DNA of 64,000 nucleotides, from the NCBI GenBank assembly GCA_964036315.1, contig OZ038479.1:59547746-59611745 (forward strand), read 5' to 3'. Below are positions 21,881 through 33,832 of the stretch, piece after piece; the stretch's first letter is position 1; every line of letters starts with the position of its first letter. Source of the DNA: Acanthosepion esculentum. Its lineage: Eukaryota > Mollusca > Cephalopoda > Sepiida > Sepiidae. Under the pieces are notes generated by a model. The model made no database searches, was not told the origin of the DNA, and worked only from the letters and a program-made list of their open reading frames with translations. The translations under genes and the position numbers were made by a program.

Positions 21881-22750
21881 ATGGAAACGGACATTAGAAA
21901 GAAACCATATCCCTGCGAAGTTAGTGGATCTGCATTTTCAGAGAAGTCAAATTTGGTGAGACATATGCACACACACACTGAAGAGAAACCATATTCTTGT
22001 GATGTTTGCAGTTCTGCATTTTCACAGAAGCCAGATTTGGTCATTCATATGCGTACTCACATTGGAGAGAAATCATATCCCTGTGAAGTTTGTGGATCTG
22101 CATTTTCACGGAAGTCAAATTTAGTCGTTCATATGCGAATTCACACAGGAGAGAAACCTTTTTCTTGTGAAGTTTGTAGATCTGCATTTTCACGGAAATC
22201 AGATATGGTCAGTCATATGCGTACACATACTGGAGAGAAACCTTATTCTTGTGATGTTTGTGGATATGCATTTTCACAAAAGACACATTTGGTTGTCCAT
22301 ATACGTACTCACACTGGAGAGAAACCTTATTCTTGTGAAGTGTGTGGATCTGCATTTTCACGGAAATCTAATTTGGTGTGCCATATTCGGACACACACTG
22401 GAGACAAACCATATTCTTGTGATGTTTGTGAATTTGCATTTGCAGAAAAGTCGAATTTAGTGAGCCATATCCGAATACACACTGGAGAAAAACCATATTC
22501 TTGTGATGTTTGTGAATCTGTATTTTCATGGAAGTCTGATTTGGTGAGACATATGCGAACACACTCTGGAGAGAAACCATATTCTTGTGAGGTTTGTGGA
22601 TATGCATTTTCATGTAAGTCACATTTGGTGAGACATATGCGAACACACACTGGAGAGAAACCATATTCATGTGCAGTTTGTGGGTCTGCATTTTCACGGA
22701 ACTCACATTTGATGAGGCATATGTCAAGACACACTGGAGAAAAACAGTAA
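21881..22750 (+). CDS. C2H2 zinc-finger protein, 10 fingers (unit 2)
   Basis: 289-residue predicted nuclear DNA-binding protein, paralogue of units 1 and 3. It opens METDIRKKPYPCEV. Finger 1 has Ser for the second zinc Cys (CEVS), so it probably does not fold, leaving nine good fingers. Contact residues (-1, 2, 3, 6) are: ESNR, QPDI, RSNV, RSDS, QTHV, RSNC, ESNS, WSDR, CSHR, RSHR. Linkers are mostly TGEKPYS, with IGEKSYP, TGDKPYS and SGEKPYS variants. The last finger ends TGEKQ and stops. ATG 21881 is chosen because a TAA lies in frame at 21869-21871 and the leader matches the other units. No effector domain is visible. The binding site is unknown. Confidence 0.9.
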   Translation: METDIRKKPYPCEVSGSAFSEKSNLVRHMHTHTEEKPYSCDVCSSAFSQKPDLVIHMRTHIGEKSYPCEVCGSAFSRKSNLVVHMRIHTGEKPFSCEVCRSAFSRKSDMVSHMRTHTGEKPYSCDVCGYAFSQKTHLVVHIRTHTGEKPYSCEVCGSAFSRKSNLVCHIRTHTGDKPYSCDVCEFAFAEKSNLVSHIRIHTGEKPYSCDVCESVFSWKSDLVRHMRTHSGEKPYSCEVCGYAFSCKSHLVRHMRTHTGEKPYSCAVCGSAFSRNSHLMRHMSRHTGEKQ

Positions 22751-23180
22751 TTTCATGAAATTTGTGGAGCTGCATTTTCATGGAATTCATATTTAGAGAA
22801 TTGTCTGTAAATAACACTAGAGAGAGAAAATATTCTTTTGATTCTTATTGATATGCATTTTCAGACATGTTTTTGTGCATCATGTGAAAAATCATTCTTT
22901 ACAAGTTTGGATATACCTTTTCTGAGAAGTTATACTTTGTGTCTGATATGAATCATTCTTGCAAAAACTGAATGCATTATTTTCAGACACTGCAAAATTC
23001 AGTAGACAAGGAGAGAAACTATATTTCTGTGAAGTATATGTTCAGAATTTTCAAGGAATTTACAGCTGAAAAGTCACTTGGATACACATCCTGTTTACAC
23101 ATCTTGCTCATGGGAAGCACTGTCATTTTCTCATTTAAAAATAAACAGACTTACATACAAGCCAACATTTTGTAAGTCTA
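22751..23180 (+). pseudogene. Decayed zinc-finger tail of unit 2
   Basis: Right after the stop, the frame still reads like a finger (FHEICGAAFSWNSYLENC) before another stop. More frame-broken finger relics continue to about 23050 and align with the tails of units 1, 3 and the decayed unit. It now lies in the predicted 3' UTR. Confidence 0.75.
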
Positions 23181-23509
23181 CAAACATCTGTGAAGTCGCA
23201 GATGAAATGCAAGAATGTGCAATTTGACTGAAAACAAAGTCAGAAATATAAGAGAAAAATATTTTCTGAGGAACATTCAGCATACAAATGCAAACAGGAA
23301 ATTTCAGTGTATGAAAAAAATAGGATGCATTGTTTGATTATTTAATTTGAAATCTTTTTCTTTATACATGAATGAAAGAAAACATTTTAAAAATCAGGTC
23401 AATATCAATTGTTTTATTCTATATAAAAATACATTGAGATACATTCAGTTTACAAATGGAAACAGAAGTCATATGAAAATTTTGGATTGTATTTTATCTT
23501 GAAAAATGA

Positions 23510-23515
23510 AATAAA
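23510..23515 (+). terminator. Predicted polyadenylation signal, ZNF unit 2
   Basis: AATAAA in the block TGAAATAAAAGCATCAAT, conserved with units 1 and 3. Confidence 0.65.
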
Positions 23516-24350
23516 AGCATCAATATTTTCTAGGATCATGTCTGTATGATTTTTGATTTCTTATAAACAATATGTTTTCAAGTAAAATGTTAAAACATTT
23601 GAAATGTTAGTGTGAAGTGAATACAAACTTTTTCAGCTGCAATTTGAAACCGGCTTTCTGTATTGTTTCCTGTTGTGCCACAAATTCTTCCTTTATTTAC
23701 TGTAATGAATCTTCTAAAATTATTAATTTTTGTCTAAATAAATCTGATACTAGTTTCTTTTTTTAATTTTAAGAGGTTTTATACATTTTCTAACATTCAC
23801 TTCTATTATAACTTTATCATAATCTATTAAATGACAGTAAAAGTATTATTTTCTTTCTCATTCTGATTCTTATGCTGTGTACATGTGTAGACTTTAAACA
23901 GTCAAATTTATAATTCTCACCTATCGGTGATGAGATATATTAGTAAATAATCAAATTTTTTAATATCATTATGTTAATATGAAATGAAGCCATGATGATT
24001 TTTCAGTGTTGTAACTGGTCAATTGGTAAAAATGTTAACCTTGTACTAAATGTACTAAGAAATAAAAATGAACTTTAGTGTTAACATGATGGGAATGTCA
24101 GAAATAGAACACTCACCATATCTTACATCTATCTTCTCTCATTAAATTTTGCAATCATCAGCTATAGCAAGCAACTTTCACTGGCTTTACTACTCTTATT
24201 TAACTTAACTATTTCTTAAAATTCTATGTTGGTTAATGTAACATCATGTGATAATATGACATGATAGCATCATGTGATAATATGACATGATAGCATCATG
24301 TGAATATATTTTAATTACTTCTTACACATCTGTTACACCACTCCTTACTT
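23516..24350 (+). other. Downstream flank of ZNF unit 2, with 26-bp tandem repeat
   Basis: No gene. The stretch aligns in pieces with the flanks after the decayed unit (30310-31080, 33540-34090) and after unit 3 (50650-52110), so it belongs to the duplicated unit. At 24242-24303 CATCATGTGATAATATGA is repeated with a 26-bp period, 2.4 times. Confidence 0.6.
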
Positions 24351-25440
24351 ACTTAATTAAATTTCCAGAAATTAAATTTTGTCCCTCTTCATATTTATAA
24401 TAGGTTAAAGCAGGACTCCTTGGAAAATTTAAATTATCAACAGTTTTTTTTGGTGGTGGTGGTGGTAGGAGGTTTCACACAGTAACTCATTTATCGAAGA
24501 TCTGCTCTGAACTGTAAAATAAAATATGCAATAAAACTAAGACAGGATTCAATTAGAAAAGCTTTTAATTACTTTTATAAATAACATATATTCAGGACAT
24601 AAATATATATTAAGAATTTTTAAATGAATTGTTTTCATTTTTGTTTGAAATTTTAATTAGAATAATTTATAAAATTTCAACTTTTTTAAAAATTTATGCA
24701 TTACTTTAACCCCGTTAGGTGATATTGTTATGAAGTAAAAACTATATTTACTAACCATAAATCAAGAAACTTAGTAAAATTCATCACTCACCAATATTTT
24801 TTTTAAATTTAAAAAATTATTTTGTGTACAAACATGCCTATTTTTTGTTATATATAGACGGCCATACATGACATTATCAGAAAATTATATTAAAGAATAT
24901 TTAAAATCCAATAACACGTTAAATTATGGAAAACCTTTTCTTAAGTTTTTAAGATAACTCAAAAATTATATATAAAAGCTGCTCACATTAATTCAATTAC
25001 TTTTTTTAACACCTAAAGCCCCAATAGAACAACAAGCTGTCAAACACATAAATGCTTTAAATAAACAGATACTGTCAGGCCAAAAAATGCTTTTCTGTGA
25101 CATTAAAGTAAATACTAGTTGCTTCAAATCAGATTAATTATTCTTTAAATCAGCTAATAATTCTCAAATAAAGATTCAGGAAAATATATCTTATTTTTTG
25201 AAGATGTTTAATAAAGAGAATTACACTGCAATGAAAGATGATTGAAAAAGGGCATTAATCAGGTATTTTAGCAAAAAAATCCTCCCAGTCAACTTAAATT
25301 TGTTTTTGAAATTCAGTCAAGTATTTTGCTTATTAGAAATATTAAATTTAATCTATTAAGTTGAAATTAAAGCTAAAATAAAAGTTTCAAAGAAGATTCT
25401 TCATTCATAAAAATTAATTTTAAACCTTAGGTATCACCAA
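24350..25440 (+). repeat. R1 repeat copy, plus orientation, and AT-rich DNA
   Basis: 24380-24880 carries R1 blocks such as 'AGCAGGACTCCTTGGA', 'GATCTGCTCTGAACTGTAAAAT', 'CAATTAGAAAAGCTTTTAATT' and the 'ACTATATTTACTAA' end. The remainder to 25440 is AT-rich without recognisable genes. Confidence 0.6.
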
Positions 25441-25449
25441 TCTGTGAAA

Positions 25450-25513
<64 letters not shown>

Positions 25514-25514
25514 A
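25450..25514. repeat. (TG)n(TA)n compound microsatellite
   Basis: GTGTGTG leads into about 50 bases of TA repeat. Confidence 0.95.
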
Positions 25515-26130
25515 TGTACTATAGGATATAAACTCCTATATTTTATGGTCACTAAGTTAAGCACAAAACAAGTAAGAGATGCTTACAAAAAAAACTTAAC
25601 TTTTCAGTACAAAACATAGCTCCAAAATTAAATAAATGGTTTCTGGAACCTGACTGGATATAACAAGTCATGTGTTGTGCTTTCTATGGTGTCCACGCGC
25701 TTGAACTCTAAATGACCTGGAAATAGATTAGGGCTTGGGTTACCTGGTACATTCCTGCGCAAAACTCAGATAGAATTTGTGAGCTGGTCACCAATTTGCC
25801 ATAAGCCATAAAAATAGCTTGTCAGTGGCAGTCAAGCACTATACCTGAAAAAGAACAGTCAGCAAAGAGTCCCAGCCATGACACCTGTTACCATGACAAC
25901 ATGCCATAACATAATATTTCTACATACAAAGCCATGACGAAGGTAAGTTTTGTCTCAGTTTCTCTTTGTTCACTATGTTTTATTAGCATGTGCTTCACAC
26001 ACACATTGGCATACATAATTATGAACATTGCAGACTTACTTGCAATAAAATAACTTTGTACTTTACAAACTCACTTGCAACAAATATGATACTCAGATTT
26101 TATTTTTCCACCTAAAATTTGGGTAGACTG
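25515..26130. other. Spacer, no gene recognised
   Basis: Less AT-rich stretch (25640-25940) unlike its neighbours, perhaps an inserted element. No ORF or known repeat was recognised. Confidence 0.35.
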
Positions 26131-28345
26131 CCCCCACAGTACCTCCACTAATTTGCTGAAAAAACAGCATGCCATGAAGAAAAAAGTTCCCATACTTAAA
26201 AACAAAGTTTTATCATCAATATGTTTATTATGAAGAGGAAAGACCAAAGTATTATTTTATTAAATATTTTTAATCTGTTCTAGCATGTTTGAAATTTTTG
26301 TTTTTCATGCACCAGGGATGGGCCAATGTTAGACAAATTTAGCATCTTTTGTGCAGTAAAAAATGTATTGTTCTGAAAATTTTTGCAAAAATCAAATAAT
26401 TGTTGGATTTTAAAGAAATTTTCAGGACTTATTCAGAGATTAATTAAATTTTTTTTTTTTTTTTTTAGAAAATCTTGGTAAGAATATTTTTGTTTTACAG
26501 TTGATCTCTTACCCCCACTTACTAAATTTTATGAAATTTCAAGAAATCAAAATTTAAGCCTCTTCATGTTTATATTAGTTAAAAGCAGGACTCTGTGTAG
26601 AATTTAAATCAATTCATTTTTGCCAAACAGAAACACCATTTACTGAAAATCTGCTTTGAATCCTAAAATAAAAAATGCAATAGAAATACTACTATTTTAT
26701 TAGAAAAGCTATTAATTGCTTTTATAAATATTTATTATGGACACTATTGTCTTAAGAAAAAAATATTTTTTTCAATGTATAATGAATTTTTATAAGAATA
26801 ATTTTGGTACCTCCATAAAATCACTAAAAAATTAGCATGCCATGATGAAAAAATGCTCAAAATTTAATGAAAACAAACTTATCAAAATCTTTGTTATTAT
26901 TAAGGGGAAGGATCAACAAAGTATTTTTTTTAATATTTAATTAAATTTTTTTAATGTCTTTAAAATATCTTTGTTATTATTGAAAGGAAAGACCGAAGTA
27001 TTTTTTGAATATTTAATTAAATTTGTTAATCCTTTTTAGAACATTTGAGATTTTGATTAAAAATCTTGTTTTTCCTGCATCAGCAGATGGACTATAAATT
27101 AGCATAGCAAATTTTAGTGCCTTATTAGTGAAAGTTATATTAATTTGGAAATTCTTGCAAAAGTCAAATAACTGTTGGATTTTAATGAAACCTTCATGAA
27201 TGAAGTTGTTTTAGAAATTATGTTTTCATTATTCGATTAGAAAAGCTTTTAATTTTTTTATGAATATTGAGACCTGTTCCATGATTTCATTCATAATGTC
27301 CCATGGAAATAATTTTTTATCATCCTGTTCAAAAATACGCATCTGATATCTCCTCCTGGATGAAAGCCAGCATCGATACTTTCATTCCAGCAAGGAAATA
27401 CCAAGTTAAACTGCATTCATCTCCTTGGTACTCACCTTTCTATAGCGCCCAAAAAGGACCGCCACCTACATTGAATCACTAACTGCATCTACTGCAAGAA
27501 AGTTGATTATTGTGTCATGTCAGAATTTTTTTCTCGTCAGTATCCATCTTGCACATTTACAAATCTACCATTTGTCCATGCATTGAATAATATTGCCATA
27601 TCTGGGTTGGTGTCTCTGCTGTTCATCTCAGGTTCTTAACATACTCCAAAGAAGGATCTGCAATGTAATCAATCCTGACTTGACATCTCAACTTCAGTCA
27701 CTTTCTCACAGACATGATGTGGCTTCCCTCTCTCTTTTCTACAAATATTTTCAAGGCACTTGCTCTGATGAGCGTTTTTCTTGGTGCCCTGACTGCATGA
27801 ATTTAAGCGTGCTACTAGATTCTCATCTGGCTCCCACCCTCTTACAGTTGAAATAGTTAAATGTAACTGCCACTTCAACTCCAATAGTTTCTTTTCTTGC
27901 ACTTCCTGGCAGTGGAACTCCCTTCCACTTACTTGCTTCCCTGATAACTACAATCTTCAAAAATTTAAATGCAACATCAAGTGCCATCTTCTGTTGACGC
28001 TCTCTGTAATCCTCTGCATACTAGTGGTACTCCTGCCTTGCTTGGAGTGAAATGATTAAAAGAAAAAATATATTAAGAACAATATTGTTTTCAGAAAAAA
28101 CATTTTTCAAGATTTGTTTTCATTTTTTTACAATTTTAATTATAACAATTTATAAGTTTTTAAATCTTCTAAAATTCAATTTCAGGGGTTAGGAAATATT
28201 GTTATTAAGTAAAACTCTATTTACTAATGATATATCATTAAGTTTATTACAATCTGACAATCCAATTATTTTTTAAAAGAATTTTGAATTGTGTTCATAC
28301 ATCTATAAACAAGCCCATTTTGTAGATATATTCACCTATACACTC
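26130..28345 (+). repeat. R1 repeat copies, plus orientation, split by a LINE
   Basis: One copy runs about 26150-26800 and a second about 26805-27285, which begins at GGTACCTCC (26806). The second resumes at about 28060 with 'TATATTAAGAACAATATTGTTTTC', after the LINE fragment at 27290-28055. The left and right parts join into one R1 reading when the LINE is removed. Confidence 0.65.
27290..28055 (+). pseudogene. LINE reverse-transcriptase C-terminal fragment
   Basis: Plus-strand 3' part of a non-LTR retrotransposon ORF. Frames shift, but the order is that of the conserved LINE tail: VLNILQRRICNVINPDLTSQ, then LQSLSHRHDVASLSLFYKYF, then a charged stretch, then LTVEIVKCNCHFNSNSFFS in another frame, then QWNSLPLTCFPDNYNLQKFK. 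The RT core is absent, which fits the usual 5' truncation, and an A-rich run follows the end. It is inserted into an R1 copy. Not functional. Confidence 0.75.
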
Positions 28346-28569
28346 AGTCAGTTATGTGCCACACGTGATACACACCTAGGTGATCATGTATCTTTCGATA
28401 CATGACTGACAAGGCAGATTTTTCTTACGCAGTAGGTTGCCATTTCTTTCTGCAGTAGACCAGTTGCCATCCAAGACTATAGAACCCAGTTTGTTCTGCT
28501 ATTTACCCATAGCTGGGGGGAGAAGAAGAGGATTCATACCAAGTGGAAATTCTTTTTAAAATATTGGTG

Positions 28570-28880
28570 GTTATTTAATTGTAGTTTGTTTTCCCTTTAT
28601 GATTAGTAAATATAGTTCTTACTATATAACAATATCACCTAACCAGTACAAATTAATACACAATTTTAAAAGATTTAAAACTATGAATTATTCTAATAAA
28701 ACTTTTTTTAAAAAATGAAAACAATTCTTGTAAAAATTCCTTATTCCTCAAAAAAGTTTTTTTTTGTCTTAAGCCATCAATATCCTTAATATATTTTATT
28801 TATGAAAGCAATTAAAAGCTTTTTTGATTAAATAATGTCTTAGTTTTATTGCATTTTTTATTACTAAATTAAGTTTCTGC
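28570..28880 (-). repeat. R1 repeat copy, minus orientation
   Basis: Reverse-orientation R1 blocks: 'TTATGATTAGTAAATATAGTT', 'CAATTCTTGTAAAAATTC', 'TCTTAAGCCATCAATATCC' and 'AAAAGCTTTTTTGATTAAATAATGTC'. It ends just before the decayed zinc-finger unit, where it may have replaced the lost 5' part. Confidence 0.65.
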
Positions 28881-28911
28881 ATTAAATGCCATTAATCAAA
28901 TTAAAATAAAA

Positions 28912-29700
28912 AAATCTTGTGAATTTTGCAGATCTGCATTTTCACAGTCATGTTTGGTGCATCATATCCAAACACACTCTGGAGAGAAATCATATTTTTG
29001 TGATGTTTGTGGATCTGTATTTACAGACAAATCAGATTTAGTGTGCCATATATAAATACATACTGTATAATAAACACATTCTTTTGAAGCTTATGGTTTT
29101 GCAATTCGCAGAGTTCACATATAGTGTGACATATGTGAATACACTCTGGAGAGATACTTTGAAGATCTACATTTTCCCAAAAGTCATATTTGGTGATCTA
29201 TGTGTGCATCAGGATAAAACAGACTGTAAGGAAACTATATTTGTGTGAGGTTATTTTTATAGAAGTCATATTTGATGAGATACATGTCAACACAAACTGG
29301 AGAAAAACTATAACTTTTTCATGTTTTTGATCTGCATTTTCATGGAGGTCATATTTTTTGAGGCGTCTGTGTATACTCACTAGAGAAATAACATTTATGC
29401 ATATGAATTTTCAGACAAATCAGTTTTGTTGCATCATGTGAATACATAGTTGATAGAAAACCTATCTTAATGCAAATTCAATTTCAGTGCATCATGTGAA
29501 AACTCATTCATAAGAGATTTGTGGATATATCTTTTTTGATTGTAAAATCTGTACTGCATTATTTTCAAAATTCAATACACATGTATTATACAATGGAAAG
29601 AAATCATATTTTTGTAAAATATCTTTTCAGGGAATTTTCAGTGAAAAAGTCACTTGTATACATACCCTCTTTATACATCTTGGTCATGTGAAGCAACGTT
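28912..29700 (+). pseudogene. Decayed C2H2 zinc-finger unit
   Basis: Two near-complete fingers, CEFCRSAFSQSCLVHHIQTH and CDVCGSVFTDKSDLVCHI, are followed by a stop and then about six finger relics broken by frameshifts (to about 29500). There is no METDIRK leader and no acceptor. The order of relics matches the dead tail behind unit 3 (46389-47180), not its coding array. So this unit is a duplicate whose coding array and upstream region were lost, leaving only the tail and 3' UTR. Confidence 0.85.
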
Positions 29701-29940
29701 TTTAGAAATTTCTCATTTAAATCTAAACATGCTGTCATAGGAACAAACATTTCATCATATTTGCAAATTTCTCTGTTCAAAAAATGTAAGTCAACAGGCA
29801 TCTGTGATAAGAATCTTCATTTTCATTGAAAACATAAAGGCAAAAAGATGATAAGAGAGAATGTCTATTAATTTTATGTGTGTCAATCAAAAGTTTATGC
29901 ATACAAATGCAAATATGACAATGCAGCATATGAATATTTT

Positions 29941-30300
29941 TATCCATGAATGAAATAAAACCATCTTTATTTTAAAGAATCAGGTCAACATGAATTAATT
30001 TATTCCATATCAAGAAAATCTTTTCTGAGGAGCATTCAGCATACAAATGCAAACAGGATAAGTCAATGTATGAAAATTTGGGATGAATTGTTTGATTATT
30101 GAATTTGCAGTGTATTTCCTTGTATTTGAATGAAATAGAATCATTTATATTTTAAAGAATCATGGAAATATGAATTGATTTATTCCATATCAAGAAAATA
30201 TTTTCTGAGGAGCATCCAGCATACAAATGTAATCAGGACAGTACAAATATCTAAAGATTTTGGATTGTGTTTTATGTTGATAAAGTAAAAGCATCAATGT
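29941..30300 (+). repeat. 180-bp tandem repeat in the 3' UTR of the decayed unit
   Basis: 29941-30120 and 30121-30300 align base for base with an exact 180-bp period. Shared blocks include 'TATTTTAAAGAATCA', 'TTTATTCCATATCAAGAAAAT', 'TTTTCTGAGGAGCAT' and 'CAGCATACAAATG'. Unit one contains AATAAA (29954-29959). Units 2 and 3 carry single, diverged copies. Confidence 0.85.
30284..30289 (+). terminator. Degenerate polyadenylation signal of the decayed unit
   Basis: AGTAAA sits where units 1-3 have AATAAA, in the same context (AAAGCATCAATGTTTTCT). Confidence 0.5.
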
Positions 30301-30309
30301 TTTCTTGGA

Positions 30310-31080
30310 TCAGGTCAGTATGATTTCTGATTTCATATAAGCAATATATTTTCAAATGAAATGTGTTAAAACATTTGAAATGTTAGTGTGAAGTGAACAC
30401 AAACTATCTCAGTTGGAATTTGAAATCTGCTCACTTATTCTGTTTTCTGTATTGTTTGCAATTGGACCATGAAACCTTTATTTAGTCTCATGAAGATTAA
30501 GTGGTTTTATGCATTTTCAAACATTTACCTGTATTGTAATATTAAAATATTATGTTTTTCATGCTGATTTTTATGATGTGTATATGAGTAGACTTTAAAC
30601 ATTCAAATGTATAAATTGTTACCTATTAGTGAAGTGATATGTTATTAAATATTCAAAACTTTAATTTTTCAAGCTGAACAAATAAATTGTTAAAAATGTC
30701 AATTTCCTATTGAACATATTAAAAAAAAAATGAACAGAAATTCAGTGCCAGACAATCTTTTATGAGCTATCATGTGTATGTATGTACATTTCTGGCAATG
30801 TTAATGCAAATATCTTTTTGATCTGGCTCTGTCTGCCTTTGAATTGTTTATTGCTGGTCATATTGAATTTTCAGATGATGCTCGGATCAGAAATAAAACA
30901 CTCTCCACATCTTATATCATTGACTTGAACAATCACAAGCTGAAGAAAGCAACCATCTCTGCTTTCCCTAGATTTATTTAAATTCTCTCTTAAAATTAGT
31001 GTAAGAATTCATGATTTGAATATATTTTAATTATGCCTCATTTTTGTTTGAACTCCCTCTTTCTGAAAAGATTCATTTGT
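30310..31080 (+). other. Downstream flank of the decayed unit, first copy
   Basis: No gene. 30480-31060 is repeated at 33424-34090 and again after unit 3 (51710-52110). Shared pieces include 'TATAAATTGTTACCTAT' and 'TTGACTTGAACAATCACA'. Confidence 0.6.
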
Positions 31081-33424
31081 TAATACCCATATTTGGGAAA
31101 CAGAAAACCATCTATATGAGTTGTATACTAGGTTGTGTTGAAAGTTTTCATATTTCAAACTTGAATTGATATTTCAAACAAGCTGGAGAGTTGCCACCAG
31201 AGAGAAAGATGGTTGTCCAGTGGAAATCAACTTGCTCCATTCAAACATTGTGCATTAGAAAAAGTCTGCCATAAAAGGAATTCACTTCTAAGACATCAGC
31301 AACACCAGCATTACTTATCAAACATTTCTCAATACCTCAAGCATGGGAAAGCAGAGTCCGTAGCGGTTGTACGATTTTACATTGCACCTCTAATTGTCAA
31401 TAATTTAATTCCACTTGGTACATTTACCCCCTTTTGTCAGCTGGATTGCACAACATTGAGGAATGCAGCTCAGTAAATTCTCACCTGGGCTAACAAAATC
31501 CATGCCTCAGGTATTTCTGACATGTAACACAACAAACAGAATTCATAAATGATACATCCCTATGAAGGAAAGAAGAAACAGTTGATTGTATCGTAGCCCT
31601 TCGCTACGTCGTTCATGTGATCATGGCGGACACAATATTACTTCGATACTTTTGTCCTTTTCTTTGTTGCACCACCCCACTTTCTTCTATGCAACATAAC
31701 AAGTTTATTTAGATTTTATAATCAACCACATTTCTCTTAGTTGTTTGATTATTATCAACACAATCTAAATACTCCTCTTGAATATTCCGACATTTTTTAG
31801 ATATTAAGTATGTTCAAGCTCAGCAATGTTACTGCAAATCAATGTTATATAAACTGGTGACTTTTTGTCACTCAAGTGGAGGAACAACAACGTAGTTGGT
31901 CTTTACTGTGACCAGGATGAAACAACACGGGTTCTGTATTAAGTTACAGCCCACTTTTTTTGTCAGCCAACTGGATGCTAGTTAGAACTTTCTTTTCCTG
32001 CTTCCATGCAGCTTTTTACTTCCAGCTTCTCTTCTTCGGGTGTTACTTTTGACACTCCTGGAATCACTCAATCTATGGCTACTCCACTGTCCTTTTTACT
32101 TGTGGCATCCATTAGTTAATTTCCAGCAACCATCTATCCATCCTGATGTCTACTGTTTTCTGCCAATCAGTCATTCATACTGTTGTTAGCCCAGCTTATC
32201 CCAACATTGAATCACTGTGTCCAAATTCCCAACAACTTTTATTTGACAAGGACTTAGGCAATATCAACCTTTTTTGGACAACCAGAAACCACGACACCTT
32301 AAATGAACTTCAACAACTGCTATTTTTTGTGAACATTGTTTATTTACAGTCAACCTCTGTTATAGGACATTACAGGCTTAAATAACAACTTACATTTTTC
32401 TCGTTGAATAAGTGGTATATTTTCCAAGCTCAACAAATCTGGTCAGTATCCTTTTCTTACATCATCCTATTGTCCATCTTCCAGTGTAATCAATACTTAT
32501 TTGGTTAAATCTATTTGGAATTTGGACTATTCTGTACATGAACTTTGTCAACCTCTTTTATTCATGTACTCTTTTGTGATATTTCGTACATGAACTTTTG
32601 CAACCACCTTTATACATAGGTCCTTTTGTACTCTCATGTACATTAACTTTTTTCAACTACTACTTTTGTATACATGTATTCTTTTGGTGAAAATTGCATT
32701 TTGAATTGGTACTGTTCTGTGTATAAATATTATCAACTACCTTTTTTTGTACATGTACCTTTTTGCTAACATTCAATTTTTGAATTTGTACTTATCTATA
32801 TATGAGGTCTTATTGCTGTTCAATTTCTGCGAGGACTATACTTCCCATGCACCATCCTGGACATCGTATGTGCATGAACAACAATCTTGCCATCGATCAT
32901 ATTTGTGCATGAACTTTTTTTTTGTGAAGTTTATTTACAGGAACTCTACTTCATGAATTTATTAGTTATGTGAAACATTGTCTTAATCTTGTGCCAAATA
33001 AGATCATATATTCATTTTTCCTGAGTTGTAAATCTTGTTTTCGGTCTAATTTCATTGAAATACTTTGATCATATCCTGCATTTTAACTATAAATTTTTGA
33101 ATAAATTTTGCATAAATTTAAGTATCCTTGTTTTTGTTGTCTGTTTGTTAACCTGTCAAATTTACATTTATATAATTTATTTTAAAATGTTTTTGGACCT
33201 CCTGTGACTCATCTTGGGAACACAGGCCATATACAAATATCACTCCCCACTTCCAGGGGGTTGCAACAATTGCAAGCTTCACCCTTCATACATGCACACA
33301 CTCACAGGTATGATATTTGTAACTCAGACAGGTTTGTTGTATTTATGAACCAGCACAAGTGCATGTCTTCAGGTTATCAGTGGCTGATTTATATATAAAT
33401 TTATTAAGGTTTTGTGTGTGTCTT
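31080..33424. mobile_element. Unidentified insertion between two flank copies
   Basis: This block is absent from the corresponding flanks of units 2 and 3 and is bracketed by two copies of the flank sequence. It is less AT-rich. It contains a perfect hairpin CGTAGC-CCTTC-GCTACG near 31590, a TATA-like TTATATAAACTGG near 31850, and a degenerate tandem repeat (32505-32960). Open frames at 31213-31476, 32146-32385 and 32747-32956 have no recognisable domain. It may be a decayed LTR or other retroelement. I cannot assign it. Confidence 0.35.
32505..32960 (+). repeat. Degenerate tandem repeat, GTACATGAACTTT units
   Basis: At least five spaced variants of 'TGTACATGAACTTTGTCAACC' then 'TTTTTGTACATGTACCTTTT' occur at about 50-90-bp steps. 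Divergence is high. Confidence 0.5.
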
Positions 33425-33780
33425 TTTTTAATTCTATTTTAGAATGCTTTTAAAATTTTTCAAATCTTTCACCTGTAATGTATCATTACTTAAATTTATT
33501 AAACATCATTAATAATATTGTTATGCACATTTTTATGTTGTGTACATGTGCACATTCAAGAGTATAAATTGTTACCTATCAGTTAAGTGATATGTTATTA
33601 GATATTCCAACCTTTTATTCTTCAAGCTTAATGAATGAATTGTTGAAAATGTTAATTTCCTACAGAAGGTTTTAAGAAAGAAAGTAGCTTCATTTTGTGA
33701 CATTATTAGACATTAACCTCAAGACTATCTTTTAAATATAACTAAAATTATCTGCCAAACAATCTCTTAAGTTTCATCAT

Positions 33781-33832
33781 GTGTATGTATGTATGTATGT
33801 GTGTATGTATGTATGTATGTATGTATGTATGT
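33781..33832 (+). repeat. (GTAT)n microsatellite
   Basis: GTAT tetranucleotide run with one GTGT interruption. The duplicates at 30773 and 51783 have only two or three repeats, so it expanded here. Confidence 0.95.

Noticed and set aside
24240..24303. CRISPR-like array
   Set aside because: Only 2.4 units with no spacers, in a eukaryotic context. It is a simple tandem repeat.
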